Origin: Myxococcales bacterium
Lineage (GTDB): Bacteria > Myxococcota_A > Polyangia > Polyangiales > Houyiibacteriaceae
Assembly: GCA_029862185.1 (NCBI GenBank)
Contig: JAOTXX010000015.1
Location: 1 to 61,308 of the forward strand
Direction: 5' to 3'
Length of the DNA: 61,308 nt
Positions 1-13,433 of the stretch are shown one piece after another. The position numbers were made by a program, and so were the translations under genes. The notes under the pieces were generated by a model. It was not told the DNA's origin and ran no database searches. It saw nothing but the letters and a program-made list of their open reading frames with translations. Numbering within the stretch: the stretch's first letter is position 1; each line of letters begins with the position of its first letter.

Positions 1-1
1 C

Positions 2-3000
2 GCAAAGGTGTACGAGGAGCAGCTCCACGACATGGAGCGGGCCGAAGAGACGTATCGATTCGTGCTCGGAGTGGACGATCACGACGCGAACGCGCTAGGC
101 GCGCTCGATCGCATCTACACCGAGCATGGGGCGTATCGAGCGCTCGCGCAGGTGCTTCGCAAGCGAATCGAAGGCTCAAACAACAGCTCGGAGCTGATCG
201 ACCTACACTTCCGGCTGGGCACCGTGCTCGACCACCGACTCGGCCGGACCGACGAGGCGATCGAGGTATTCAACAAGCTGCTCGACGATCACGACTCGGA
301 GCATGCGGACACAATTCAGGCTCTCGAAGCGATTTATGCCAACCTCGAGCGTTGGCCGGAGCTCTTCGCGACCTTCGAGAAGGAGCTGAGCATCGCGCTT
401 GGCGATTCCCAGCGGAGCGACGTCTTTGCACGGATGGCCAAGCTGTCGTCCAACCGGCTCTGCGACTCCGAAAAGGCGATCGGCCTGTGGCAGCGGGTTC
501 TCGACCTTCGCGGTGAGGATCCCGAAGCCCTCAATGCGCTCGGCGACATTTACGCTTCGCAGGGCAACTGGCGCGATCTCGTCGACGTCCTCGAACGCGA
601 GGCCGCGGTCGCCGAAGAAGATGCGTTCCGCGTGCAGGTGTACTCCGACCTCGCGAGGGTCTGGTACGAGAAGCTCGAGCGTGAGCGCAACGCAATCGAG
701 AACTGGGAGCGGGTCCTCGACATCGATCGGGGCAACACCTACGCGCTGTTCAGCATCGCCGAGATTCATCGGGAAGGCGGGCAGTCTCGGGAGCGCGCGG
801 ACACGCTGCAGAGGATCATCGACGTCGGCGCGGCGACGCTCGAGGATGCCGACCTCGTCACCGTCTACATGCAGCTCGGTCACATCTACGGCAGCGAGCT
901 CCGTCAACCGGGCGATGCCGTAGACGCGTATCAGAACGTCCTGACGATCGATCCGGCCTTCTTCGAGGCGCTCGACTCGCTCGAGCTCATTCATCGCGAA
1001 GAGGGCAGTTGGGAAGACGTCATCGAAGTCATGGAGCAACGGGCGCAGGCGCTCGTCGACCCGCACGAGAAGGTTCGTCAGCTCATCGCCGTCACCGAGG
1101 TCTGGGAGGCCGAGGTTGGGAACAAAGACGGTGCAGCGGGGGCCTTCGGGCGGATTCTCGAAATCGACCCGATGCACGAGTACGCGTTCTCCGAGCTGCA
1201 GTCGCTCCACAGGGAAGCGGAGCGCTGGGACGATCTGATTGACCTGTATGTGGCCCGCATCGAAGCGACCGAGGACCGCGACGAGCGGATTGAGCTCTTG
1301 CGTGCGGCGGCGCGCGTCTACGAGGACCAGCTCGGCAATCCGGAGCAGGCCTACCACACACTCTACATTGCCTGGACTGAGGATTTCGCGAACACGAACA
1401 CGGCCGTCGATCTCGAGCGGGTGACCGCGGCGAGTGACCGCTGGAACGAGCTGCTGACCTCGGCGAATGCGGCGCTGCAGGAGGGGCAAGAGCCCGCCAC
1501 GCAGATCGCCATCTGTCTTTGCTGCGCGAAGTGGTACGGGCAGGATCTCGGACACCCCGAGTACGCCATTCCGTACTACGAGCAGATTCGTGCCCTCGAC
1601 CCGAGCAATGCCAAGGCTTGGTGGCAGCTCGGTGATCTCTACGAAACCACCCATCAATGGGACAAGCTCGCGCAGGCACTCGCCAAGCTCGTCGAGCTGA
1701 CCGACGACGACGCTGTCAAGGCCGACACCTACGTTCGAATGGGCGACCTGGCCGACGACCGCTTCGCTATGCGGCAAGAGGCGGAGGACTACTACCGGCG
1801 AGCGCTACAACTCCAAGAGCGGCACGTCGGAGCGCTCGAGGCGCTGGAGCGCATCTACCGCGAGGGAGGACGCTCGAACAAGCTGCTGAACATCCTCGAG
1901 CGCAAGGCCGAGGCTGTCGAGGACGTCGACAGCGTCGTCTCGGCGCTTCTGCAGGTCGCCGAAGCCTACGAGGAGCGCTTCAACGACCCGAAGGCGGCCA
2001 TCGAGAACTTCGAGAAGGCGGCCGAGCTCTCACCTTCAGACCTCAGTGCCCTTCGAGGTTTGAAGCGCTTGTATGCGCAAGAGGGCCGCTACCAGGAGTT
2101 GATCGGGATTCTGGAGCGCGAGTACGAAGTCGTCGCGACGGAGCGCGAGCGCATCGAGATTCTCGTGCGGCTGGCCGAAATGTGGCAGCAGGAGTTCCGC
2201 AAGCCCGAAAACGCGGCGGAGCGACTCGAGCAGGTCTTGGACATCGACCCGCTCCACGACGAGGCGCTCTGCCGGCTCGAGGAGCTCTACCGGGCGACGC
2301 AGCGCTGGGACGACCTGGTGCGCACCTTCGACCGTCACGCCAGCGCGACGACGGATACCGAGCAGCGCATTCGCATCTTCCGCGACCTCGGGCAGGTGTA
2401 TGCCGCGCACAAGGACGACGTGGAGATGGCGATCGACAGCTATCTCAACGCGCTCAACCTCGACGAGCAGGACCTCATCAGCCTGCAGGCGCTGACGAAG
2501 CTCTTCGAGCGCAAGGGAGATTACGCTGCTGCGCTCGACATGATGGGCCAGCTTGCGGCGGTCGTGAGCGAGCCGGACGACCAGGTGGCGCTCAAGCACC
2601 GGATGGGTCGGATTCTCGACCAAGAGCTCGGCGATAGAGTCTCGGCGCTGGAGCAGTTCCAGGCGGCGATCGACTTGGACCCAGGGCACCTCAAGTCGCT
2701 CGAAGCGATGCGAGGCATTCACGTCGACTCCGGCGACTGGCTCGCGGCAGCCAAGACTCTGGGCTTGGAGGTCGAGCACACCGAGCAGGACCGGATCCGG
2801 GCCACGCGACTCGTCGAGCTGGGCCGGATTCGTGCAGAGAGGCTCGACGACGAGACGGGGGCGGTGCAGGCCTTCGAGGCTGCGTTTGCCGCTGACCCGG
2901 ACAAAGAGGATGCGATGTTGCCGCTCGTCGACGCCTACGTCGCCCAGGAGCGACACGAGGATGCGTTCCCGCTGCTTCAGACACTCGTGCGGCGTTGCGA

Positions 3001-5074
3001 CAAGTGCGACGACGACGAGAAGCACCGGCTCGCATCGATGCTCGGCGAAACGGCGACCGAGCTCGGCAACGCCGAGGAGGCGGTTCGAGCGTACGAGCGG
3101 GCCTACCAGCTCCAGAACGACGACCCAGCGACGCTCAAGGGCCTGGCGGGAGCGTACTTCCGGGCGGAGCGCTGGGACGATGCGTTCAAGTACCACCAGT
3201 TGATTCTGGTTCAGGAGCGCGATTCGCTCGGCCGGGACGAGATCACCGAGGTCTTCTACCGGCTCGGTGTCGTCAAACGTGAACAGGGCGAGGACAAGAA
3301 GGCGCGCAACATGTTCGACAAGGCGCTCGAGGAGGACACGCACTACGTGCCTGCGCTCGAAGCGATGGTCGACCTGCAAGCGGCCGAGGGCGACTGGGAC
3401 TCGGTGGTTGAGTACAAGAAGCGCATCCTCGATGTGGCGGATGAGCCTTCGGTTCGGGCCGCGCTTCTGATCGAACTGGGCGACCTCTGGCAGGAGAAGC
3501 TCGGGAACCCCGACGCAGCCGCGGAGGCGTACACGGAGTCACTGGACCTCGAGCCCCAGAACCACGTGGTGCTCCACAAGCTCCTCGTTGCCTATCAGGC
3601 GGCCGAGCGCTGGTCCGAGGCCATCGACGTGATCGAGCGCGTCTCAGAGCTCGAGGAGCGCGACGAGGCCAAGGCCAAGTACATGTACACGACCGGGGTC
3701 ATCCTGCGCGACAAGCTGGAGGATGAAGACGCGGCTCTAGAGCGGTTCAACGATGCGCTCGACCTCGACAGCACCCAACTCAAGCCCTTCGAGGCCGTCA
3801 ACAAGCTGCTCAACCAGAGGAAAGACTGGAAGGCGCTCGAGCGGGCGTACCGCAAGATGCTTCACCGCATCATCAACGAGGGCAACACCGACCTCGAGCA
3901 CAATCTCTGGCACACGCTCGGCATCATCTACCGTGACCGTCAGCGCAACTTCGACGCGGCTGCGGAGTCGTTCCAGATGGCTGCGGGGCTCAAGCCGGAC
4001 GACGCAGTCGAGCACCAGATCCTCGCCGAGCTCTACGCCACGATGCCGGAGAAGACCGCTGAGGCGATCGCCGAGCACCAGTGGCTTCTGACGTCCGACC
4101 CGAACCGGCTCGACTCCTACAGGGCCCTTTACAAGCTTTACTTCGATGCGCGCGCCTACGACAAGGCATGGTGCATTGCTCGAACGCTGACGCACTTCAA
4201 GAAGGCCGACGAGGAGCAGCAGAAATTCTACCAGCAGTACAAGCAGGATCGCGAGATTCGGCCGACGGCGCGGCTCAGCAACGAGAACTGGGTCAAGGAC
4301 CTGATGCATGTCGACCAGGACATCTACATCTCCAAAATCATGGAGGTGATTGCCCCGGTGGTTCGCGCATCGATTGCGGTGCCCGACAAGAAGCTGAACC
4401 TACACAAGCGCAAGCCCGAAGACCTCGCCAACCCGAGCCTCGCCCTCGCGCGGCAGTTCAAGTTGGCGCAGGATCTGCTCAACGTGACCATTCCCGTGCG
4501 TCTCTTCATTCAGAAGGAGCTTTCGGGCGCCCTTCGAGACGAGGCGCGGAGCAACCCGCCTGCGATCATTACGGGGTACACGCTCCTCTCGGGCTACCGT
4601 CCGATCGACCTCGCATTCGTTTGCGGGCGTCACCTGACGTACTACCGCGGCGAGCACTTCATCCGCACGATGTATCAGTCGCATACCGAGCTCAAGACGC
4701 TCCTGCTGGCTGCCATGCGCGTGGTCGGCATGGGGGGCGGCGATGCGGCGGTCGAATCGACGGCGAAGCAACTCGCCAAGCACATTGATCAACCCCACCG
4801 CGACGTGCTCAAGCAGGTGGTTCGGAAGTTCGTCGATGCAGGAGGCCACGCGGACATCAAGCGCTGGATGCAGGCTGCCGAAATCACGGCGCTTCGCGCT
4901 GGCTTGCTCCTGTGCGACGACGTCGACACGGCGGTTCACATGACGCAGCAGATCGCATCGGATTCAACGGCCGACCTCGCGCCGCGGGACAAGGTCAAAG
5001 AGATTGTGCTCTTCAGCATCTCGGAGAGCTACTTCCGGCTTCGCGAGCAGCTGGGCATTCAAATCAAGGTCTGA
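2..5074 (+). CDS. giant tetratricopeptide-repeat protein, 5' end outside window
   Basis: The frame is open from the first full codon, so the gene almost certainly begins upstream. The visible 1690 residues are a near-continuous array of TPR-like helical pairs spaced about 35-37 residues, with recurring blocks such as RWDDL, VLDIDP and ALEALE. TPR arrays are protein-protein scaffolds. The array ends near residue 1440; the last 250 residues are a different helical domain without TPR periodicity (it contains a GYRPIDLAF stretch). I see no catalytic motif or membrane segment in the visible part. It ends 56 bases before tsaE on the same strand. Very long TPR proteins are common in Myxococcota, but the role here is unknown. 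Confidence 0.9.
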   Translation, partial: AKVYEEQLHDMERAEETYRFVLGVDDHDANALGALDRIYTEHGAYRALAQVLRKRIEGSNNSSELIDLHFRLGTVLDHRLGRTDEAIEVFNKLLDDHDSEHADTIQALEAIYANLERWPELFATFEKELSIALGDSQRSDVFARMAKLSSNRLCDSEKAIGLWQRVLDLRGEDPEALNALGDIYASQGNWRDLVDVLEREAAVAEEDAFRVQVYSDLARVWYEKLERERNAIENWERVLDIDRGNTYALFSIAEIHREGGQSRERADTLQRIIDVGAATLEDADLVTVYMQLGHIYGSELRQPGDAVDAYQNVLTIDPAFFEALDSLELIHREEGSWEDVIEVMEQRAQALVDPHEKVRQLIAVTEVWEAEVGNKDGAAGAFGRILEIDPMHEYAFSELQSLHREAERWDDLIDLYVARIEATEDRDERIELLRAAARVYEDQLGNPEQAYHTLYIAWTEDFANTNTAVDLERVTAASDRWNELLTSANAALQEGQEPATQIAICLCCAKWYGQDLGHPEYAIPYYEQIRALDPSNAKAWWQLGDLYETTHQWDKLAQALAKLVELTDDDAVKADTYVRMGDLADDRFAMRQEAEDYYRRALQLQERHVGALEALERIYREGGRSNKLLNILERKAEAVEDVDSVVSALLQVAEAYEERFNDPKAAIENFEKAAELSPSDLSALRGLKRLYAQEGRYQELIGILEREYEVVATERERIEILVRLAEMWQQEFRKPENAAERLEQVLDIDPLHDEALCRLEELYRATQRWDDLVRTFDRHASATTDTEQRIRIFRDLGQVYAAHKDDVEMAIDSYLNALNLDEQDLISLQALTKLFERKGDYAAALDMMGQLAAVVSEPDDQVALKHRMGRILDQELGDRVSALEQFQAAIDLDPGHLKSLEAMRGIHVDSGDWLAAAKTLGLEVEHTEQDRIRATRLVELGRIRAERLDDETGAVQAFEAAFAADPDKEDAMLPLVDAYVAQERHEDAFPLLQTLVRRCDKCDDDEKHRLASMLGETATELGNAEEAVRAYERAYQLQNDDPATLKGLAGAYFRAERWDDAFKYHQLILVQERDSLGRDEITEVFYRLGVVKREQGEDKKARNMFDKALEEDTHYVPALEAMVDLQAAEGDWDSVVEYKKRILDVADEPSVRAALLIELGDLWQEKLGNPDAAAEAYTESLDLEPQNHVVLHKLLVAYQAAERWSEAIDVIERVSELEERDEAKAKYMYTTGVILRDKLEDEDAALERFNDALDLDSTQLKPFEAVNKLLNQRKDWKALERAYRKMLHRIINEGNTDLEHNLWHTLGIIYRDRQRNFDAAAESFQMAAGLKPDDAVEHQILAELYATMPEKTAEAIAEHQWLLTSDPNRLDSYRALYKLYFDARAYDKAWCIARTLTHFKKADEEQQKFYQQYKQDREIRPTARLSNENWVKDLMHVDQDIYISKIMEVIAPVVRASIAVPDKKLNLHKRKPEDLANPSLALARQFKLAQDLLNVTIPVRLFIQKELSGALRDEARSNPPAIITGYTLLSGYRPIDLAFVCGRHLTYYRGEHFIRTMYQSHTELKTLLLAAMRVVGMGGGDAAVESTAKQLAKHIDQPHRDVLKQVVRKFVDAGGHADIKRWMQAAEITALRAGLLLCDDVDTAVHMTQQIASDSTADLAPRDKVKEIVLFSISESYFRLREQLGIQIKV

Positions 5075-5130
5075 GCCAGGCCGAGCTGGGCGAGCGTGCG
5101 TCAGGCCCCGTCTTGTGACAGTGCTTGCGC

Positions 5131-5604
5131 ATGCTGGAGCTCGAGCTCGAGAGTGAAGACGATACCCTGGCCCTTGCGCGCTCGCTTGCGGCTGCGCTCG
5201 AGGGCGGTGACGTGATCGGGCTCGAGGGTGGGCTCGGCGCGGGGAAGACCACCTTCACGCGCGGCGCCGTTCATGGGCTCGGAGTCCCCGAAGAGATAGC
5301 CGTGACCAGCCCGACCTTCGCTCTGCTGCATCAGTATCAGGGACGCCTGCCTATCGCCCACGCGGACTTCTACCGGCTCGCCGGCGAGGTCGAGTTGGAG
5401 GAGCTGGGCGTCGATGAGTTGCTCGAGGAGGGGGCTGTTCTTTTTGTCGAGTGGGGCAGGAAATTCCCCCGGATGGCCCGGCGCATGGTGCTTTGGGTCG
5501 AGCTGGAGATCGTTTCCGACGTCGCGCGCCGCGCCCGATTGCACCCGCGGGGCGCACGCGGTGATGCCATCATCGGTGCCGTTCGCACGCGCCTCCGGAG
5601 CTGA
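5131..5604 (+). CDS. tsaE: tRNA threonylcarbamoyladenosine biosynthesis ATPase TsaE
   Basis: A 157-residue YjeE/TsaE-family P-loop ATPase, which works with TsaB, TsaC and TsaD to make t6A37 on ANN-decoding tRNAs. Visible signatures are the Walker A loop GLGAGKTTFTRG near residue 35, the SPTFALLHQY switch block, HADFYRL, and VEWGRKF near the end. The length matches the family. An upstream in-frame TTG (5125) gives two extra residues; I prefer the ATG at 5131. It lies between the TPR gene and carB on the same strand with short gaps, so co-transcription is possible. No other tsa gene is in the window. Confidence 0.93.
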   Translation: MLELELESEDDTLALARSLAAALEGGDVIGLEGGLGAGKTTFTRGAVHGLGVPEEIAVTSPTFALLHQYQGRLPIAHADFYRLAGEVELEELGVDELLEEGAVLFVEWGRKFPRMARRMVLWVELEIVSDVARRARLHPRGARGDAIIGAVRTRLRS

Positions 5605-5673
5605 GGAATTCCCGGTTGCGGGGCGCAAAGGCCTCTGGTAAGCCCGCGCGAACGTCCAGGTTGAACTGAGTCC

Positions 5674-9033
<3,360 letters not shown>

Positions 9034-9075
9034 CTTTTGGTTGCCTTATTTCTGGGCACACATTACGACCGTCAG

Positions 9076-9546
9076 ATGGAACGGGTTCCGATGACCCCCG
9101 AAGGGCACGCCGCCCTCACCGCTGAGCTCAATGCGCTCAAAGCGGAGCGGCCGAAGATCTCCCAAGAAATCGGGATCGCCCGCGATCACGGGGACCTCAA
9201 AGAGAACGCCGAGTACCATGCCGCCAAAGACAAGCAGGGGATGTGCGAGGCGCGCATCAACGAAATCGAAGACAAGCTTTCGCGCGCTGAGGTCATCGAC
9301 CCATCGACCCTCGGTGGCGAGAAAGTGAAGTTTGGCGCCTTCGTCGAGCTCGAGGACATGGACAACGGCAAGGTCGTCACCTATCGGCTAGTCGGTCCCG
9401 ACGAGTCAGACCTCAAGCAGGGCAAGATTTCAATCACGTCGCCGGTGGCGCGCGCGATCGTGGGCAAGGAAGTCGGCGACGAGGTGGCGGTCCACACGCC
9501 GGGTGGCGTCCGTAACTACGAGGTCAGCGACGTTCGCTGGGAGTGA
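9076..9546 (+). CDS. greA: transcription elongation factor GreA
   Basis: A 156-residue GreA, which rescues backtracked RNA polymerase by stimulating transcript cleavage. It begins with the family-typical VPMTPEGHAAL and contains the coiled-coil tip acidic pair region (ARDHGDLKENAEYHAAK) followed by the FKBP-like C-terminal domain (SPVARAIVGKEVGDEV). The reading frame is open 13 codons further upstream to a TTG, but the ATG at 9076 fits the family N-terminus. It sits between carB and recG in one co-directional run; recG starts about 30 bases after its stop. Confidence 0.95.
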   Translation: MERVPMTPEGHAALTAELNALKAERPKISQEIGIARDHGDLKENAEYHAAKDKQGMCEARINEIEDKLSRAEVIDPSTLGGEKVKFGAFVELEDMDNGKVVTYRLVGPDESDLKQGKISITSPVARAIVGKEVGDEVAVHTPGGVRNYEVSDVRWE

Positions 9547-9577
9547 GGGGGGCCTCGGTTCGAGGCCACGCGCGCGG

Positions 9578-11668
9578 GTGCTTACACTGCTCGACCATCC
9601 TGTCGAAACCCTGCCCGGCATCGGGCCGACGACGGGCGCGCGTCTGCGTGAACGTGGATACGCTTCGATCGGCGACCTCTTGTGGCTTCTTCCACGAGCG
9701 TATGATGACCAGCGAACGCCGATGCCGATTCACCGGCTCCAGGACGGCGAGTACGCTGTGGTCGAGGGCGTCGTGCGAAGGGCGCGCTCGTATCCTCGGG
9801 GCGGCCGCATGGGGTTCGAGGCGCGGATCGAGCCGGAGGACGGTCCGCCCGAGAAGGACGGTTACAGCGAGCTGAAGCTGGTTTGGTTTCGGGCGATCCC
9901 CGGGCTTGGAAAGCGCTTTGCAGAAGGCGAGACGGTTCGCGTCGCTGGAAAGGTTCACGACTACCGGGGCACAGCGACCATCGCGCATCCCGAGTCGCTA
10001 CGAGCCGATGCAGCGGGCGCCATCGAGCCGCGCTATCCCGAGATTCCAGGTGTGCGTCGAAAGATGCTTCGTCGGGCGATCCGTGCGGCGGTCGACCGTG
10101 CCGTGGCCGAGGTTCCCGATTTGATTCCGGCGCCGCTCCGTGCCGAGCTCGGCATTTCGACCGTCGGTGATGCGCTTCGGGCGATTCACGTTCCCGATCC
10201 GGTGACCTTCGACGCGGAGCTCGATACGCCGAGCCCCGCCCAGCGCAGGCTTGCGCTGGAAGAGCTGGTGCTATGGGAGCTAGCGCTTCGGCTGCGGCGG
10301 GCGTCCGAGCGGGGTGGTGTTGCGCAAGGGTTCGCGATCGAGCCGGCTGTGACGACCGCCTCGGCAGCGTTTCCGTTCGAGCTAACGGCTGCGCAGAAGT
10401 CGGCCGTCGGGGAGGTCAGCCAGGCGCTGCAGAGCGAAGCCCCGATGCGCCGCTTGCTTCAAGGTGATGTCGGCTGCGGCAAAACCGCGGTGGCGATGGT
10501 CGCCTGTGCGCAGGTCCACGCGGGAGGCGCGCAGTCCGTGTTCTTGGCGCCGACCGAGCTTCTGGCCGACCAGCACGCGGAAACCCTGAAGCCGACTGCC
10601 GAGCAATTGGGGCTCCGCCTGGGCGTGCTGACTGGCGCGCTCAGCAAGGACCAGCGGCGCTCGATGCTGGACCGCTTGGCCACGGGCGCCGTGGATCTGG
10701 TCGTCGGAACGCATGCGCTCCTCAGTGGAGAGGTGCGGTTTGCAAACCTCGGCCTCGTCATCGTCGATGAGCAGCACCGTTTCGGCGTCGCGCAGCGGCT
10801 TCGCCTCGGCAATCGGGGCTCGACGGGGCGGCCGCATCTGCTGGTGATGACGGCGACGCCAATCCCTCGAAGCCTTGCCTTGGTTCTCTACGCGGGGCTC
10901 GAGCTGACCAGCATCGAGGCCAAGCCACCTGGGCGGATCCCGGTGACCACCAAGATGCTTTCGCGCTCGAAACGCGACACGGTCTTTCGGCAGGTTGCAC
11001 GTGCGTTCGAGGCGGGGGGGCGAGTGTTCGTGGTGTGTCCTGCGATCTCGGCGTCGGACGAGCTCGTGGGAGTCGACCGAACCGCGGTCGAGCTGAAGGC
11101 ACAGTTTGGGGATGAACGCGTCGGACAAATCCATGGACGTCTGTCGGGCGAGGAGCGGCGCGATGTGATGCGCGCGTTTTCCGAAGGCGAGCTTCAGCTG
11201 TTGGTTGGAACCACCGTGCTCGAAGTCGGTGTCGACGTGCCGGCCGCCAACCTCATGGTGATCGAGCAGGCGGAGCGTTTTGGGATCGCGCAGCTGCATC
11301 AGCTTCGAGGGCGCGTGGGCAGGGCGGGTCAGCGAAGCGCTTGCCTCCTCACTTTCGCCGAGCCCATGTCCGAGGAGGCCGAGGCGAGGCTCCAGGCGCT
11401 GTGCGAGACCGACGACGGCTTCGTCTTGGCCGAACGCGACCTGGAGCTGAGGGGGCCCGGTCACCTTTTCGGGTACCGCCAATCGGGGGCGAGCGGCCTG
11501 CAGTTTGCGAGCTTGGCCCAGGACCGGACCCTGCTCGAGCGCGCCGGAGATCTGGCCGATCGCATCATTGGGAGCGATCCGGACTTGTCGGCGCCCGAGC
11601 ACGCCAGCGCACGCGCGGCGGTCGAGCGCTGGGAACGCAACGCGGCGGTTCGAGAAGACGCCGGCTGA
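9578..11668 (+). CDS. recG: ATP-dependent DNA helicase RecG
   Basis: RecG remodels stalled replication forks and branches recombination intermediates. The N-terminus has the wedge/OB region ([28 protein letters not shown]). The helicase core has Walker A GDVGCGKT near residue 296, the DEQH box (VDEQHRFG) near 395, [11 protein letters not shown], and late motifs [12 protein letters not shown] and [11 protein letters not shown]. The frame is open into the end of greA, but starting at GTG 9578 avoids the overlap and gives 696 residues, normal for RecG. It is downstream of greA in the same direction. Confidence 0.95.
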   Translation: MLTLLDHPVETLPGIGPTTGARLRERGYASIGDLLWLLPRAYDDQRTPMPIHRLQDGEYAVVEGVVRRARSYPRGGRMGFEARIEPEDGPPEKDGYSELKLVWFRAIPGLGKRFAEGETVRVAGKVHDYRGTATIAHPESLRADAAGAIEPRYPEIPGVRRKMLRRAIRAAVDRAVAEVPDLIPAPLRAELGISTVGDALRAIHVPDPVTFDAELDTPSPAQRRLALEELVLWELALRLRRASERGGVAQGFAIEPAVTTASAAFPFELTAAQKSAVGEVSQALQSEAPMRRLLQGDVGCGKTAVAMVACAQVHAGGAQSVFLAPTELLADQHAETLKPTAEQLGLRLGVLTGALSKDQRRSMLDRLATGAVDLVVGTHALLSGEVRFANLGLVIVDEQHRFGVAQRLRLGNRGSTGRPHLLVMTATPIPRSLALVLYAGLELTSIEAKPPGRIPVTTKMLSRSKRDTVFRQVARAFEAGGRVFVVCPAISASDELVGVDRTAVELKAQFGDERVGQIHGRLSGEERRDVMRAFSEGELQLLVGTTVLEVGVDVPAANLMVIEQAERFGIAQLHQLRGRVGRAGQRSACLLTFAEPMSEEAEARLQALCETDDGFVLAERDLELRGPGHLFGYRQSGASGLQFASLAQDRTLLERAGDLADRIIGSDPDLSAPEHASARAAVERWERNAAVREDAG

Positions 11669-11740
11669 GGACGGATCATGATTGCTTCTCCGCTGTGCCG
11701 GCTTCTTGACGCCTGCCAGGGACCCAGGTAGTTCCGAGCT

Positions 11741-12469
11741 ATGCCGCTGGTCCACCACGCGCAGCGCGAAGTCACGCTCAAGGTCGTTTACTACGGGGTG
11801 GGGCTCGGGGGGAAAACCACCAACCTCGAAACGATTCACGCACAGACTCGTCCGGACCGCCGCGGCAAGCTCGTGACGGTGAACACCGAAGCGGAGCGAA
11901 CGCTCTTTCTCGACTTTCTGCCGCTGCAGCTCGGGAAGTTCCGCGGGTACGACGTACGGCTTCATTTGATCTCGGTCCCGGGGCAGATCGCCCAGGACTC
12001 GACGCGCCGGATGGTGCTTCGCAACGCCGACGGCGTGGTGCTCGTCATCGACAGCCAAGCGGAGGCGATCGAGGGCAACAACTACGGAATCCGCAACCTC
12101 GACTACAACCTCCGGCAGCAAGGCATCGACCCGGATCGAATCCCGATGGTCGTGCAATACAACAAGCGCGATCTCCACGGCGTCCTCGACGTCGATGAGC
12201 TCGGCGAGCGGCTCGGCGTGCCGGAGGGCATCCCGGAGCTCGTCGCGAGCGCTAAGGAGGGCTGGGGCGTTTTCGAAACCGTGAAGTCGATCGTTCGCGT
12301 CTGCATGCATCAGCTCGGCGACCCGAGCCTACGCGACGACGGCCGGGTCGAGTGCTTGCTCGACGAGCCGCGCGATCGCTTCTACCCGAGCGGCCCGGTC
12401 TCGATGATTCACGCCTTGGCGCCCGAGCACGAGCTCGACCTCGAAGACCTCGAGCTCGTAAGCGGCTAG
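11741..12469 (+). CDS. MglA-family small Ras-like GTPase
   Basis: A 242-residue P-loop GTPase of the bacterial MglA type, whose best-known member sets cell polarity for gliding and type IV pilus motility in Myxococcus. Visible G motifs are YYGVGLGGKTTN (G1), VPGQIAQDSTRR (G3-like, with the PGQ seen in MglA rather than the DxxG of Ras) and QYNKRDL (G4). The FLDFLPLQLG block is also typical. The C-terminus is about 45 residues longer than MglA and rich in acidic residues. No adjacent mglB-type roadblock gene is seen. An MBL hydrolase starts three bases after its stop, suggesting one transcript. Confidence 0.9.
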   Translation: MPLVHHAQREVTLKVVYYGVGLGGKTTNLETIHAQTRPDRRGKLVTVNTEAERTLFLDFLPLQLGKFRGYDVRLHLISVPGQIAQDSTRRMVLRNADGVVLVIDSQAEAIEGNNYGIRNLDYNLRQQGIDPDRIPMVVQYNKRDLHGVLDVDELGERLGVPEGIPELVASAKEGWGVFETVKSIVRVCMHQLGDPSLRDDGRVECLLDEPRDRFYPSGPVSMIHALAPEHELDLEDLELVSG

Positions 12470-12472
12470 GTC

Positions 12473-13354
12473 ATGAAAACAACCGGCCCAGCCTCCGTCG
12501 CCGATCGCGTTCGGACGGTCGTGCCGACGATCGAAATGCTTCCGGTGCGCACGCCAACGCTGCCGCCGGCGACGCACACCAACACCTTCCTCATCGGCAC
12601 CGGGGAGGCCGTCCTCATCGAGCCAGCGACGCCGTATCGCGAGGAGCAGGACCTGATGGTCCAATGGGTTCAATCTGCGCGGCTTCGCGGCGTCGAGCCC
12701 GTGGCGATCCTCGCCACCCATCATCATCCGGACCACGTCGGCGGGGCGATGGCGCTGCGAGAACGCCTCCAACTCCCTCTCTGGGGCCATGCGATGACGG
12801 CGCAGCGCCTCGACGGCATCGTCGAAATCGACCGATTGATTCAAGACGGCGAGCGGATTGAGCTCGACGGCCCCACGCCCACCGCGTTGACTGCGCTTCA
12901 TACACCGGGGCATGCGCCGGGTCATCTGTGTTTCATCGAAGAGGAGAGCAACATCATGGTTGCCGGCGACATGGTTGCTTCAGTTGGCACCATCATCGTC
13001 GAGCCCACCGACGGCGACATGCTCTTGTATCTGGAGTCGCTTCGAAAGATGTCGCAGCTCGAGCCGGCCGGACTGCTTCCCGCCCACGGAACGCTCATCG
13101 AGCAGCCGCAGGCGATTTTGAATTTCTACATCGAGCACCGCTTGATGCGCGAGCGCAAGGTCGTAGACGCACTGGAAGCGCGCGGCAAGGCATCGAGGCC
13201 GAGGCACCTGGTGGCGAGCGCATATGCCGACACGCCGAAGGCCCTTTGGCCACTGGCCCTGCAGTCGATCGAAGCGCATTTGATCAAGCTCGAGCGGGAA
13301 GGGCGCGTCTGGAAGGAAGGGGACCGCTGGGCGCCCGTTCCGGCGGGAAACTGA
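12473..13354 (+). CDS. metallo-beta-lactamase-fold hydrolase
   Basis: A 293-residue MBL-fold protein resembling the LACTB2/endoribonuclease-like group. The zinc-binding signature THHHPDHVGG lies near residue 82, with downstream ligands in HTPGHAPGHLCF and VAGDMVAS, and a later PAHGTLI. The last 70 residues look like a small winged-helix substrate domain (YADTPKALWPLALQSIEAHL), as in LACTB2. Substrate is unknown. It starts three bases after the GTPase stop and is followed by a convergent gene. Confidence 0.85.
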   Translation: MKTTGPASVADRVRTVVPTIEMLPVRTPTLPPATHTNTFLIGTGEAVLIEPATPYREEQDLMVQWVQSARLRGVEPVAILATHHHPDHVGGAMALRERLQLPLWGHAMTAQRLDGIVEIDRLIQDGERIELDGPTPTALTALHTPGHAPGHLCFIEEESNIMVAGDMVASVGTIIVEPTDGDMLLYLESLRKMSQLEPAGLLPAHGTLIEQPQAILNFYIEHRLMRERKVVDALEARGKASRPRHLVASAYADTPKALWPLALQSIEAHLIKLEREGRVWKEGDRWAPVPAGN

Positions 13355-13387
13355 CCGGGCAGTGACGCTAACACTGGCGCTGGCACT

Positions 13388-13411
13388 GACGCTGGATCAA
13401 GTCTCAGCGTC
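13388..13411. terminator. possible bidirectional terminator hairpin
   Basis: A 7-bp inverted repeat (GACGCTG and CAGCGTC, 10-base loop) lies between two convergent genes. There is no clear T tract on either side, so Rho-independent function is doubtful. Confidence 0.3.
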
Positions 13412-13433
13412 CTCGCCAACTACAGTCGAATTC

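Noticed and set aside
203-1777. 524-codon open frame on the minus strand inside the TPR gene
   Set aside because: High-GC third-position shadow of the plus-strand TPR gene; composition is Arg/Val/Leu-rich without domain motifs. Similar long antisense frames at 2036-3379, 6064-7125, 10382-12310 and 25621-27987 were rejected for the same reason.
20-5074. Looking for a catalytic domain in the giant TPR protein
   Set aside because: No kinase, protease or nucleotide-binding motif was found; only helical repeats and an unassigned C-terminal domain.
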